Shown here: in pieces, positions 42,198-49,845 of the stretch
Numbering within the stretch: position 1 is the first letter of the stretch
Layout of the letters: each line of letters opens with the position of its first letter
From: Candidatus Omnitrophota bacterium
GTDB lineage: Bacteria > Omnitrophota > Gorgyraeia > Gygaellales > Profunditerraquicolaceae
Direction: 5' to 3'
NCBI GenBank assembly: GCA_026387405.1
Contig: JAPLLV010000031.1
Coordinates: 1 to 49,845, forward strand
DNA: 49,845 nucleotides
Made by a program: the position numbers and the translations under genes
Notes under the pieces: model-generated
Told to the model about the DNA's origin: nothing
What the model saw: only the letters and a program-made list of their open reading frames with translations
The model's database searches: none

Positions 42198-42230
42198 CCT
42201 ATTTGCTATTTGCAATATGCTATTTGCAAA
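42198..42230. repeat. TATTTGC repeat cluster (right arm) before tRNA-Arg
   Basis: cctatttgctatttgcaata and tgctatttgcaaa are the same units as at 33229-33283 and, read in reverse complement, resemble the left arm at 41787-41840. It ends 3 bp before tRNA-Arg. Confidence 0.65.
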
Positions 42231-42233
42231 CCT

Positions 42234-42310
42234 GCGCCTGTAGCTCAAATGGACAGAGCATCTGCCTTCTAAGCCGAGGGTTGGCCGTTCGATTCGGCCC
42301 AGGCGCGCCA
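42234..42310 (+). tRNA. tRNA-Arg (anticodon TCT)
   Basis: Acceptor GCGCCTG/CAGGCGC with encoded GCCA. Anticodon loop CTTCTAA closed by TCTGC/GCCGA, which has one T-C mismatch in the middle. T-arm GGCCG-TTCGATT-CGGCC. Confidence 0.93.
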
Positions 42311-42317
42311 AATTTAA

Positions 42318-43481
42318 ATGAAACTGACGATAAGAATATTCCTGGTGATCATTCTGGCCGTAGCCTTGATTTTATGCTCGGTTTTTGTCTTTTTTTCAAT
42401 ACGCGGCAAAGATTTAATAGTCAGAGAACTGCAAAATGCCACCCAAAAAAAGGTAAGTATAGATTATTTCGCGCTTCACCTTCCTTCGGAGATAACGCTC
42501 GGTAATATTGATATCAACGGTTTGGCCAGGGTGCGCTCTGTGGTCATCCGTCCGAATATAATCGAGTGTCTCACCGGGCGCCTGGTGTTTGATAAAATCG
42601 CGCTGCAAGGCCTTGAGTTTACTTATGTGAAGGCAGGGTCTGCCCCGGAGTCCATCTTTCAGCCCGCGGAGGATTTCCGAAAAAAGATGCCTTTTGCCCG
42701 GGGTATATTTATCAAAAATCTCGATTCCGCGTCCGGTAAAGTTGATTTCATCGACCGGTCTGTAGGCAGCGGAGGCCTGGAGCTTCGTCTTGATGAACTG
42801 AGTTTTTCGTTCCATAATTTGACATTTTTTGCGCATTCCGTAGTGACAAAATTTACTTTGAAGGCAGAGATTCCCTGGCATGAAGGTCAAGGAAAAGGGA
42901 GCGTGGAGGCTAAAGGTTGGTTTGACCTGGGCAAGAAAGATATGGAAGCCACGCTCAAGGTAGCGGATATAGACGCCGTTTATCTTTCTCCTTATTATGC
43001 CGGTTGGCTGAACCTTGACAATGCGCGCATCGATAAGGCAAGGTTTGATTTTAATAGTGCGATACAGGGAGAGGACAATAACCTTACGGCGCTGTGTCAT
43101 CTGGAATTAAAGGATATTGTATTTAAACCGCGGTCCCCCAAGGAAGAGCTGAAGAAGGAGGAACGGGCGGTCAATACCGTGATAGGCGCTTTTAAGGCCA
43201 TGGACAACGGTAAGATGTTCGTGGATTTTGTCGTCAGCACCAGGATGGACCGGCCGGAATTCGGTCTCGCCAATATCAAGGCCGCCGTTAAAGATAAAAT
43301 GACGCAGGCCAGGCAGGCGAATCGCCTGACAGTCCAGAAGGCCGCGTTATTGCCCGGTAAAGTATTCGGTGGGACCGTAAAAGGGACCACGGATATAACC
43401 AGGGCGCTTATCGGCGGGACTTTAAGCCTGGGTAAAGAATTGAAAAAGGCCTTTGAGATAGCTTTTCAAAAGGAAAGATAG
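42318..43481 (+). CDS. AsmA/DUF748-like membrane-anchored protein
   Basis: The 387-residue protein has a single N-terminal membrane anchor (IRIFLVIILAVALILCSVFVFF) and a long beta-strand periplasmic part. LQNATQKKVSIDYFALHLPSEITLGNIDINGLARVRSVVI...L.GRLVFDKIALQGLEFTYV is typical of the AsmA-like family linked to outer-membrane lipid transport and assembly. Such a protein argues for a two-membrane envelope. It begins 7 bp after tRNA-Arg with no clear ribosome-binding site. Confidence 0.72.
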   Translation: MKLTIRIFLVIILAVALILCSVFVFFSIRGKDLIVRELQNATQKKVSIDYFALHLPSEITLGNIDINGLARVRSVVIRPNIIECLTGRLVFDKIALQGLEFTYVKAGSAPESIFQPAEDFRKKMPFARGIFIKNLDSASGKVDFIDRSVGSGGLELRLDELSFSFHNLTFFAHSVVTKFTLKAEIPWHEGQGKGSVEAKGWFDLGKKDMEATLKVADIDAVYLSPYYAGWLNLDNARIDKARFDFNSAIQGEDNNLTALCHLELKDIVFKPRSPKEELKKEERAVNTVIGAFKAMDNGKMFVDFVVSTRMDRPEFGLANIKAAVKDKMTQARQANRLTVQKAALLPGKVFGGTVKGTTDITRALIGGTLSLGKELKKAFEIAFQKER

Positions 43482-43544
43482 AGACGAGGAACAAACGGCG
43501 GGTGTTCAATGAATATCCCGATCCCGCAGCCAAAATACTAGACG

Positions 43545-44693
43545 ATGATTAAAAGATACCTGAAGAGGCTTGGCAATTTTTTGGTTGATTGCGCCAGTAT
43601 CCTGTCTTCCCGCAAAAATTCCGAGATAGCTTTACAAAGAATTAGCAATTTTAACAAGACGCTCCTGAATACTATTCCCTTTGGCCTTGATATTGTAGAT
43701 GAGCGGGGAAATATTATGTATATGAACCAGATACTGGAAAATGCCATCGGCGAAAAGACTACCGGTAAGAAGTGCTGGGAGGTATACACGGACGATAAGA
43801 AGCAGTGCGATCTTTGTCCTTTAAAAGTAGGTTTTGAAACCGGCGAAACAAAGACTATTGAGGTCAATGGCGCGTTTGGCGGCAAGACGTTTCTTGTCAC
43901 GCATACGGGCATGATTTATAACGGCAAAAAGTCAGTCATGGAGGTTTTTATCGATATCACCGGCCGCAAAAAAGCAGAACAGGTGATCCAGCAGGCGCTA
44001 AAGGCAAAATCGGATTTTACCAGCATGGTTTCTCACGAGCTTAGGACCCCGCTCACCGCTATAAAAGAAGGGATTTCAATTGTTCTGGACGGAGAGGCGG
44101 GGGCGATCAATAAAGAACAAAAGACATTCCTGGACATAGCCAAGAGAAACGTGGACAGGCTCAACAGGCTTATTAACGAGGTCCTGGATTTCCAGAAGCT
44201 TGAAGCCGGCAAGATGGCGCTCAAAATGGAAGAGAACGATATCAACCAAGTTGTAAAAGAGGTCTATGACACCATGTTTTCTTTGGCGCAGGGAAAAGGT
44301 TTGGGGTTTGTTATTAATACCGCAGAGCATCTGCCCAAAGTTAAATTTGACCGGGATAAGATAATCCAGGTTTTGAACAATCTTGTCACTAACGCGATCA
44401 AGTTCACCGAGAAAGGTTCTATTAACATCGCCACTACCGGGGGAGATAATTTTATCCGTGTCTCTGTGCAGGATACCGGACCCGGCATTAAGGCAGAAGA
44501 CATCCCGCGGCTATTCCATGAGTTCGAGCAATTGGAGGGCGAAGTAGACCGGAAAACCGGCGGGACAGGGCTGGGCTTGATAATCTCTAAAGAAATTATA
44601 GAGAGTCACGGCGGAAAGATCTGGGTAGAGTCAAAAATGGAGCAAGGTTCAACTTTCCATTTTATTCTGCCTATTGAAGAACGCAGGGGTTAA
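43545..44693 (+). CDS. PAS-containing histidine kinase (cytoplasmic)
   Basis: The 382-residue protein has a PAS domain (about 30-145) with a cysteine cluster KKCWEVYTDDKKQCDLCP (C77, C88, C91), as in metal- or redox-responsive PAS domains. HisKA has H164 in VSHELRTPL; the HATPase has NLVTNAIKFT, DTGPGI and GTGLGLIISKEII. No membrane helix is evident. It opens a four-gene kinase-regulator-regulator-kinase cluster. The metal or redox role of the cysteines is inference. Confidence 0.9.
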   Translation: MIKRYLKRLGNFLVDCASILSSRKNSEIALQRISNFNKTLLNTIPFGLDIVDERGNIMYMNQILENAIGEKTTGKKCWEVYTDDKKQCDLCPLKVGFETGETKTIEVNGAFGGKTFLVTHTGMIYNGKKSVMEVFIDITGRKKAEQVIQQALKAKSDFTSMVSHELRTPLTAIKEGISIVLDGEAGAINKEQKTFLDIAKRNVDRLNRLINEVLDFQKLEAGKMALKMEENDINQVVKEVYDTMFSLAQGKGLGFVINTAEHLPKVKFDRDKIIQVLNNLVTNAIKFTEKGSINIATTGGDNFIRVSVQDTGPGIKAEDIPRLFHEFEQLEGEVDRKTGGTGLGLIISKEIIESHGGKIWVESKMEQGSTFHFILPIEERRG

Positions 44694-44757
44694 GTAGTAT
44701 GCACGCGGCCATATCGGATTGGCCGGTGTGCACATTGTGCAAAGGAGAGCTGACCGT

Positions 44758-45150
44758 ATGGCAAATCTAAAGGTCCTCTTGGTGGATGATGAAGGTGATT
44801 TCCGTAAGATCTTAGGGGTAAGAATAAGAGCATGGGGATATGATTTCATTGAGGCCGACAGCGGCGAAAAAGCCATTGATATTTTAGCGCACCAGGGGCC
44901 GGATATTGTGATCCTCGATTATTTGATGCCGGGCATGGACGGGGTTTCCACTTTAAGAGAGATACGCAAGCTAGACAATAAGATACCGGTGATCATGCTT
45001 ACCGCGCATCTGCATGAAAAGACTATCACCGAAGTGAAGGACTTAGGCGTCAGCGCTTTTGTGCCGAAAATAAGCGCATATACGGATACCATATCTGCTT
45101 TGCAGGCGGCATTAAAGATAACAGAGGATCAATCGCATAAAAAGAAGTAG
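44758..45150 (+). CDS. Single-domain response regulator
   Basis: The 130-residue receiver has D10/D11, phosphoacceptor D54 (VILDYLMPGMDG), MLTAH and a Lys in FVPKISAY instead of the usual KP pair. No output domain. The start ATG at 44758 is chosen for its aaaggag ribosome-binding site; the sequence upstream is not protein-like. It most likely relays phosphate between the flanking kinases. Confidence 0.9.
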   Translation: MANLKVLLVDDEGDFRKILGVRIRAWGYDFIEADSGEKAIDILAHQGPDIVILDYLMPGMDGVSTLREIRKLDNKIPVIMLTAHLHEKTITEVKDLGVSAFVPKISAYTDTISALQAALKITEDQSHKKK

Positions 45151-45152
45151 CC

Positions 45153-45521
45153 ATGTCAAAGAAAAGGATATTATTGGTTGACGATGAAGAGGACCTGGTA
45201 AAGACAGTAGCCTTTCGCCTGGAGGCTAACGGATACGAAGTTACAAGCGCTTATAATGGCATGGAGGCTATTGATAAGGTGCACAAGGATAATCCGGACC
45301 TGGTCATCCTTGATATTATGCTGCCTAAGATTGACGGGTATAAGGTCTGCGGGCTGCTCAAGAAAGACCCAAGGTACAAAGATATCCCCATTATAATGTT
45401 TAGCGCCCGGGCCCAGGAGTCAGACATAAAGATGGGAGAAGAGGCGGGCGCGGATGCCTACATTACCAAGCCGTTTGAGCCGCAGGCGCTGCTGGAAAAG
45501 ATCCGTGAGCTATTAAAATAA
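45153..45521 (+). CDS. Single-domain response regulator (CheY/PleD-receiver type)
   Basis: The 122-residue receiver has D10/D11, phosphoacceptor D54 (LVILDIMLPKIDG), MFSAR and ADAYITKPFEP. It is canonical. It lies 2 bp after the preceding regulator and directly abuts the following kinase (stop taa then ATG). Confidence 0.92.
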   Translation: MSKKRILLVDDEEDLVKTVAFRLEANGYEVTSAYNGMEAIDKVHKDNPDLVILDIMLPKIDGYKVCGLLKKDPRYKDIPIIMFSARAQESDIKMGEEAGADAYITKPFEPQALLEKIRELLK

Positions 45522-47432
45522 ATGAAAAAAGAACCTGAGCAATACCGGCTTTTAAGGGATTTTATGGACCACGTGCCCGATGTTATCTATTTCAAGGATA
45601 AAAAAGGCAGGTTTGTCCTGGTGAATAGGGCGCACGCCAAAGGGCTGGGGCTTAAACCGGAAGAGGTAATAGGAAAAACCGATTTTGATATCTTTCCCCG
45701 GGAACGTGCGAAACTGATGGAGCGCGATGACCGTAAGGTGATGACTACCGGTAAGCCTATAATCGATAAGGTGGAACGGGCCACCAGGCCGGACGGCGTG
45801 GATAACTATGTTTCTACGACCAAGATACCGCGTTTTGATGAAAAAGGCAGGGTTATCGGGCTCGTGGGCATTACCCGCGATATCACCCATCGTATGCAGA
45901 TCAAGCGTCTGGAAGAGGAGCGGGCCCGGATCGGCAAGAAATTAGAGGTCCTGGAGGAGCTTAATAAATTAGAGTCGGGCTTTATCTCGGCGGTTTCCCA
46001 TGAGTTGAGGACGCCGCTGGCGATCATTAAAGAGGCGATAGGCGTGGTTATCGACGGCCTGGCCGGCCCGGTAAACAGCCAGCAAAAAGACTTCCTGAAT
46101 AGGGCCGGCAATAATATAGGCCGGCTAAAAAATCTTATCGATGATCTGCTGGATATATCGCGCATTGAGACCGGAAGGCTAAGGTTACATTATTCCCTGG
46201 TTAACCTTAATGATCTGATCGTTGATTCTGCCGATCATTTCCGGCGCCTTGCGTTTGATAAGGGTGTAAAACTGCAGTATCAACTGCCCAAAAAAGAGAT
46301 CAATATTTTTGTGGACGCGGAAAGGACCGTCCAGATCGTCAACAATCTTATTGACAACGCGTTAAAATTTACCGAGGAGAAGGGCGAGGTAAGGGTGAGG
46401 GTTGATATCCTGGAAGATAAGGTCAGGGTAGCGGTTTTTGATACGGGCGTAGGCATAGGTAAGGAAGACCTGCCTAAACTGTTCAATAGGTTCGTGCAGG
46501 TATCCAGGGTCGCGGGGGCGGGAAAAAAGGGCGTGGGCCTGGGGCTTTCCATTGTAAAGGAATTGGTGCATAAGCACGGCGGAGAGATCTGGGTGGAGTC
46601 TAAATCCGGGGTAGGAAGCAGGTTTTACTTTACCCTGCCGCGCATCCATAGCGTGAATATCCTTAACGGTGATACAAGAGACAGGGTAAACAATTTGCTA
46701 AATGACGGCAAGAGGGTGTATCTGATCAACCTGCTTGTGATCAACAGCCGCGAAATTAAAATAGATACCCTGAAATTGATCAATGACCTGAAAAATATCG
46801 TCGAGCAGGCCTTCAGGCTCGTCGCCAGCACCGGCGAGGGCGGTTTTCGGATAAACAGTGCGGATACCCGCAGGGCCGAATTCAGCGTTATCTTTCCCGA
46901 TGCTACGGATAAGAAGGTCTCTCTGGCCGTTGATTTCCTCAAAGAGAAGATCAGGGATTATTTTATCAAAAACAGGGTAATGAACCTGTTCGTCAATATA
47001 GGCAAGTTTCCCTACGTCGAAAAAGAAGAGGATGCCGGGAATTTTCATATCAAGAATGTCCACATCGGCTTTGAGAAAAGAAATTTTAAAAGGGTCGATT
47101 GCAATGGGGATATGGAAATCTGTTTTTCTGACAGGTCCATAGGATTGTCGGTCCAGACAGTGGATATCTCTCAGGGAGGGATCTGTTTTCTAAGCAAGGG
47201 ACAATTAAAGACGAACAAGTTGATAGAGGTTAAATTAAGATCCTCCAAGTCAAAGGCGCCCGTATCTTTTAAGGCCAGGGTTGCCTGGATCAAGCCCATT
47301 GAAGAATCCAGGGGTAAGGTAAATAAGTATAAAATAGGGGCAGAGTTTTCCGGGATAAAAGGCAAAAGCAAGAAGGAACTTTTAAGGCTTATCAAGTCTC
47401 TGTCTTCTTTGAATAAGAGATTAAAGTTGTAA
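45522..47432 (+). CDS. PAS histidine kinase with C-terminal PilZ domain
   Basis: The 636-residue protein has PAS (about 10-128, FMDHVPDVIYFKDKKGRFV), a coiled coil, HisKA with H160 ([10 protein letters not shown]), and a HATPase (NLIDNALKFTEE, DTGVGI, GVGLGLSIVKELV) ending near 375. A middle domain of about 125 residues is unrecognised (INSREIKIDTLKLINDLKNI...). The C-terminus is a PilZ domain (about 515-630) with KRNFKRVD and VDISQGGICF, matching the R...R and (D/N)xSxxG c-di-GMP contacts. Kinase activity would thus be linked to c-di-GMP. Soluble. This architecture is uncommon. Confidence 0.88.
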   Translation: MKKEPEQYRLLRDFMDHVPDVIYFKDKKGRFVLVNRAHAKGLGLKPEEVIGKTDFDIFPRERAKLMERDDRKVMTTGKPIIDKVERATRPDGVDNYVSTTKIPRFDEKGRVIGLVGITRDITHRMQIKRLEEERARIGKKLEVLEELNKLESGFISAVSHELRTPLAIIKEAIGVVIDGLAGPVNSQQKDFLNRAGNNIGRLKNLIDDLLDISRIETGRLRLHYSLVNLNDLIVDSADHFRRLAFDKGVKLQYQLPKKEINIFVDAERTVQIVNNLIDNALKFTEEKGEVRVRVDILEDKVRVAVFDTGVGIGKEDLPKLFNRFVQVSRVAGAGKKGVGLGLSIVKELVHKHGGEIWVESKSGVGSRFYFTLPRIHSVNILNGDTRDRVNNLLNDGKRVYLINLLVINSREIKIDTLKLINDLKNIVEQAFRLVASTGEGGFRINSADTRRAEFSVIFPDATDKKVSLAVDFLKEKIRDYFIKNRVMNLFVNIGKFPYVEKEEDAGNFHIKNVHIGFEKRNFKRVDCNGDMEICFSDRSIGLSVQTVDISQGGICFLSKGQLKTNKLIEVKLRSSKSKAPVSFKARVAWIKPIEESRGKVNKYKIGAEFSGIKGKSKKELLRLIKSLSSLNKRLKL

Positions 47433-47491
47433 GTTGCGGGTTTTTGGTTATAATAAAATACAGATTTAGGGGGGACTTAGGGAGGTAGTAA

Positions 47492-47902
47492 TTGAGGCTG
47501 ATTCTTTTTGGACAGACTAAGGAAGTTTCCAATACGCTCATGTATAGCATAGCGGCGGGTGTTGCTATTCTATTTGTATATTTTATTTTTTACGCGCCGT
47601 TAGCCAAAGAAATAAAGAAAAAATCGCGGGAATATAAATCCCTTGAGGCTAAATTACAAGAGGCTCGTAATACAATAGAATCCTTGCGCAATAAAGGTGT
47701 CTCTTCCTCAAAGGCTGAATTATCCGGGAGATTGGAATTAAGGGGCGTATTCTTGGATAAAAAGGTTCCCTTGGCTATTATCAACGATAAGGTAGTTGCT
47801 GTTGGTGATAAGATCGGGAGGAACGCGGTAACTGATATCAAAGAAGACGTGGTGGTCCTGAACGACGGCAGCAAAGACTTCGAGCTAAGGTTAAATCAAT
47901 AA
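47492..47902 (+). CDS. GspC/PilP-like single-pass membrane protein
   Basis: The 136-residue protein has one membrane helix (LMYSIAAGVAILFVYFIFYAPL), a coiled coil (about 45-70) and a small beta domain: LELRGVFLDKKVPLAIINDKVVAVGDKIGRNAVTDIKEDVVVLNDGSKDFEL. This last pattern (L.G....... A.I..k....Gd.......v..I..d.V.l..g) is that of the HR/PDZ-less region of type II secretion GspC and type IV pilus PilP. No other secretion gene is adjacent. It starts with TTG at 47492, supported by a ggaggt ribosome-binding site. Confidence 0.6.
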   Translation: MRLILFGQTKEVSNTLMYSIAAGVAILFVYFIFYAPLAKEIKKKSREYKSLEAKLQEARNTIESLRNKGVSSSKAELSGRLELRGVFLDKKVPLAIINDKVVAVGDKIGRNAVTDIKEDVVVLNDGSKDFELRLNQ

Positions 47903-47942
47903 AAACTCCGGAATAAATACCTATATTGAAAATCGGCATTGT

Positions 47943-48020
47943 GGTGGCTATAGCTCAATTGGTTAGAGCATCAGACTGTGGCTCTGAGGGTTGGCGGTTC
48001 GATCCCGCTTAGCCACCCCA
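47943..48020 (+). tRNA. tRNA-His (anticodon GTG)
   Basis: Acceptor GTGGCTA/TAGCCAC with the extra G-1 (47943) opposite discriminator C, followed by encoded CCA. Anticodon loop CTGTGGC closed by TCAGA/TCTGA. T-arm GGCGG-TTCGATC-CCGCT. Confidence 0.95.
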
Positions 48021-48182
48021 ACTTATTGCAGCACAAGAGGTTATGATAAAAGAAGGCTTGGATAGATAAAACCAAAAGTTTTAGCTTTATGCAGAATTAT
48101 AGTTTCATTTAAATTTTAGAATCAAAAATTTTTGTTAGATTTTGCCACTTTCTACGTCTATTGTAGTAGGAGGTGGTAAAAT

Positions 48183-49082
48183 ATGGAAAATAAAATAGTA
48201 AAGATCCCGCTTCTCACTTATATGCCCATCATCACTCAAGAGAAAGTAACCCACAAAAAAGATATTTCCCGCCTGTTTGAAGATATCCCACAAAAGCCGT
48301 ATTTTGAAGATACGAAGCGTAATATTGCCTTATTCAAAGCAAATTGTTTCGATATACTTCCTAATCTTCATGAAAACTCCATAGATATGATTTTTGCTGA
48401 TCCTCCATATTTTCTTTCTAACGGTGGATTTACTTGTCATGCCGGGAAGAAGGTCTCTGTTAATAAAGGCAAGTGGGATATATCAAAAGGCTTAGAAGAA
48501 AACTATATTTTTACCCAAAGATGGCTAAGAGAATGTCAGAGGGTTTTGACACCCAATGGAACTATTTGGGTATCTGGCACTTCACACATTATCTATACGG
48601 TAGGCTCGGCAATGCAGACTTTAGGTTATAAAATATTAAATGATATTGCTTGGTTCAAAGTAAATCCTCCGCCAAATTTAAGCTGTCGTTATTTTACGCA
48701 TTCCACCGAAACTATTCTCTGGGCAGCTAAGAACAAAGACAGTAAGCATTTTTTTAATTATCCCTTGATGAAAAAGATGAACAATGATAAGCAAATGCTA
48801 AGCCTTTGGTCTATTAAAGCGCCAGGTTCGGCAGAGAAAATATATGGTAAGCATCCTACACAGAAACCTATAGAATTATTGGATAGGATTGTGAAGGCCT
48901 CAACAAGGACAGGAGATATAATCCTGGATCCTTTTAGCGGTAGCGCTACAACCGGAATAGCGGCACATAAAGAGGGAAGGCAATACATAGGAATAGAATT
49001 AGAGGAAGAGTATTTAAAAACTTCGATAAAAAGACTTAAAGATGCTTTTAGAGATAAGGAAAGGCTAAGTGGCAACCATTGA
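48183..49082 (+). CDS. Type II N6-adenine DNA methyltransferase (beta class)
   Basis: The 299-residue enzyme has catalytic DPPYF (IDMIFADPPYFLSNGG) before the SAM-binding segment LDPFSGSATTG, the order of beta-class methylases. NPPPNLSCRYFTHSTETILWA and GKHPTQKPIELLDRIV are strikingly like the DpnA (GATC) and HinfI (GANTC) group as I remember them. It starts with ATG after aggaggtgg. It overlaps the endonuclease gene by 14 bp. The DNA is AT-richer than the neighbouring core genes, as expected for a transferred defence module. Confidence 0.9.
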   Translation: MENKIVKIPLLTYMPIITQEKVTHKKDISRLFEDIPQKPYFEDTKRNIALFKANCFDILPNLHENSIDMIFADPPYFLSNGGFTCHAGKKVSVNKGKWDISKGLEENYIFTQRWLRECQRVLTPNGTIWVSGTSHIIYTVGSAMQTLGYKILNDIAWFKVNPPPNLSCRYFTHSTETILWAAKNKDSKHFFNYPLMKKMNNDKQMLSLWSIKAPGSAEKIYGKHPTQKPIELLDRIVKASTRTGDIILDPFSGSATTGIAAHKEGRQYIGIELEEEYLKTSIKRLKDAFRDKERLSGNH

Positions 49083-49695
49083 CAAAGGCAGAGCAATCAT
49101 CAAGTTGAAAGAGTTAATTGGCAAAGACTTGAGGCCATTAGCTCGTAAATTTGGGGTGACGGTTTTTACAGATGAACTTAATTGTGTTGGACGGAATAAG
49201 GGGTGGGCGGGGCAGGTATTAGAAAGGTATATCGGCTTAGGAGTAAATAATATTCAGGCTCCTAATGGGGGTTATTGGGAATTGAAGATGGCTTCACTTA
49301 AGAAGTTGAAAAATGGAGTTGTTGTTCCTAAAGAAACAATGCAGATTACTATGATTAATCCCGAGCAAGTTAAGAACACGCCGTTTGAGAGTAGCCATTT
49401 ATTGGCTAAATTGAGAGAGACGATTATTTGCGCAAGGCTGTATAATGATATAAATGAAACGCGGTCAGTTTTACTTTCGGTAGGAAAATTTGACTTGGGA
49501 GATAAGTATTTGTATGAACAAGTTAAGGCAGACTACGACTTGGTGAGGAATGCTATTAGAACGAGAGGGTTTAGTGTTTTAACCGGAGCTATGGGCGTTT
49601 ATGTTCAGCCGCGTACTAAAGGAGCTGGACATGGAAGTATTAGCCGCGCTTTCTATGCACGTCCGGTATTTATAAAGAAAATATTAGGCCTTTAA
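49069..49695 (+). CDS. MvaI/BcnI-like type II restriction endonuclease
   Basis: The 208-residue protein has GWAGQVLERYIGLGVNNIQ followed by YWELK, the E...ExK active-site arrangement of the MvaI/BcnI family, whose members act as monomers. The start is GTG at 49069, within the methylase gene, so expression is coupled after methylase translation. Family members known to me cut CCNGG-type sites, whereas the methylase looks like a GATC or GANTC adenine methylase, so the true target is open. Confidence 0.8.
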   Translation: MATIDKGRAIIKLKELIGKDLRPLARKFGVTVFTDELNCVGRNKGWAGQVLERYIGLGVNNIQAPNGGYWELKMASLKKLKNGVVVPKETMQITMINPEQVKNTPFESSHLLAKLRETIICARLYNDINETRSVLLSVGKFDLGDKYLYEQVKADYDLVRNAIRTRGFSVLTGAMGVYVQPRTKGAGHGSISRAFYARPVFIKKILGL

Positions 49696-49717
49696 AAGCC
49701 TGTAATCGCAATACAAT

Positions 49718-49845
49718 AATGTCCGGTTTTAGCAAAGCAAGAATGTCCTGTTCCAAAGTTGCTATAATGATCCTTTCCAAAGGAGGATCACATGGCAGGA
49801 AGGGACATTATAATGGCTACGCAGGAGGAACTAAAACGGCTTAAT
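49718..49845 (+). mobile_element. Start of an insertion sequence (truncated by window end)
   Basis: Two direct repeats, aatgtccggttttagc (49718) and aatgtcctgttcc (49742), are 24 bp apart, as at the ends of some ISNCY-type elements. A transposase-like gene begins at 49792 after aaaggagg and reads MAGRDIIMATQEELKRLN to the window edge. The rest, including the right end, is outside. Confidence 0.6.
49792..49845 (+). CDS. Transposase, N-terminal fragment (continues beyond window)
   Basis: Eighteen codons are visible, with TQEELKRLN matching the helix-turn-helix start of ISNCY-like transposases (…S.KELKRL..). The ribosome-binding site aaaggagg lies 8 bp upstream. Assignment rests on this short stretch and the repeats before it. 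Confidence 0.5.
   Translation, partial: MAGRDIIMATQEELKRLN

Noticed and set aside
41787-42230. A diversity-generating retroelement around the S23/bAvd gene
   Set aside because: No reverse transcriptase, template repeat or variable repeat is present.
42203-42505. A 100-codon open frame starting MLFAICYLQTC
   Set aside because: It is translation of the TATTTGC repeat, tRNA-Arg and the start of the AsmA-like gene in another frame.
1-49845. CRISPR array
   Set aside because: The short repeats are degenerate, without regular spacers, and no cas gene is present.

Overview
The window looks like a chromosomal segment from an uncultured, Gram-negative-type bacterium. The best guess is a candidate phylum of the PVC neighbourhood such as Omnitrophota. 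That placement is inference from gene content and style: short tightly packed or overlapping genes, lipoproteins, an AsmA-like protein, CHASE2 and PilZ signalling proteins, many short degenerate intergenic repeats, and stand-alone S23 and LAGLIDADG genes. There is no rRNA or marker phylogeny here to prove it. Four tRNAs (Leu-CAG, Pro-TGG, Arg-TCT, His-GTG) and tmRNA are present.

Layout. 1-3.5 kb: 3' part of a very large repetitive secreted surface protein. 3.5-5.4 kb (minus): a lipoprotein and an MshEN-CHASE2 membrane protein. 5.5-15.4 kb: polysaccharide deacetylase, ArnT-like glycosyltransferase, pyrE, a flavoprotein, a Maf/M48-protease fused frame, a clan GH-A glycosidase, an OmpR/histidine-kinase pair and two small exported proteins. 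15.4-21.5 kb: esterase, damaged HAD phosphatase, two aminotransferases, an N-acyltransferase and two half-size EamA transporters, possibly an envelope-modification set. 21.5-28.5 kb: a kdp potassium locus behind a c-di-AMP (ydaO) riboswitch, with a broken kdpA, intact kdpB and kdpC, and a KdpD that has lost its kinase output; no kdpE is present. 28.5-33.1 kb: permease, tRNA-Leu, AEC transporter, smpB and ssrA. 33-41.7 kb: cell-wall amidase, murI, queD-queC-queE-queF, two-subunit fumarase, rph and rdgB. 41.7-48 kb: tRNA-Pro, an S23 gene, tRNA-Arg, an AsmA-like protein, a kinase-regulator-regulator-kinase(PilZ) cluster, a GspC/PilP-like protein and tRNA-His. 48.1-49.8 kb: a type II restriction-modification pair and the start of an insertion sequence.

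The most striking content is selfish and repetitive DNA inside essential or conserved genes. The tmRNA gene is split in its T-loop by a group I intron carrying a LAGLIDADG endonuclease gene, and its tag is unusually long. About 3 kb downstream, queC is split by a 488-residue LAGLIDADG intein exactly before the conserved SGYPDC motif, and its N-extein also carries an in-frame insertion of a genomic repeat. Another repeat family (TATTTGC units) supplies the entire lipoprotein signal peptide of the amidase and the junction and signal peptide of the Maf-M48 frame. It also flanks the S23 gene between two tRNAs.

How the genes work together: queD, queC, queE and queF together make preQ1 for queuosine. 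smpB and ssrA form the trans-translation pair. In the kdp locus a c-di-AMP aptamer with its own terminator probably sets expression, and the N-terminal and Usp parts of KdpD remain as a possible second-messenger sensor without phosphotransfer. MshEN and PilZ domains point to c-di-GMP signalling as well.
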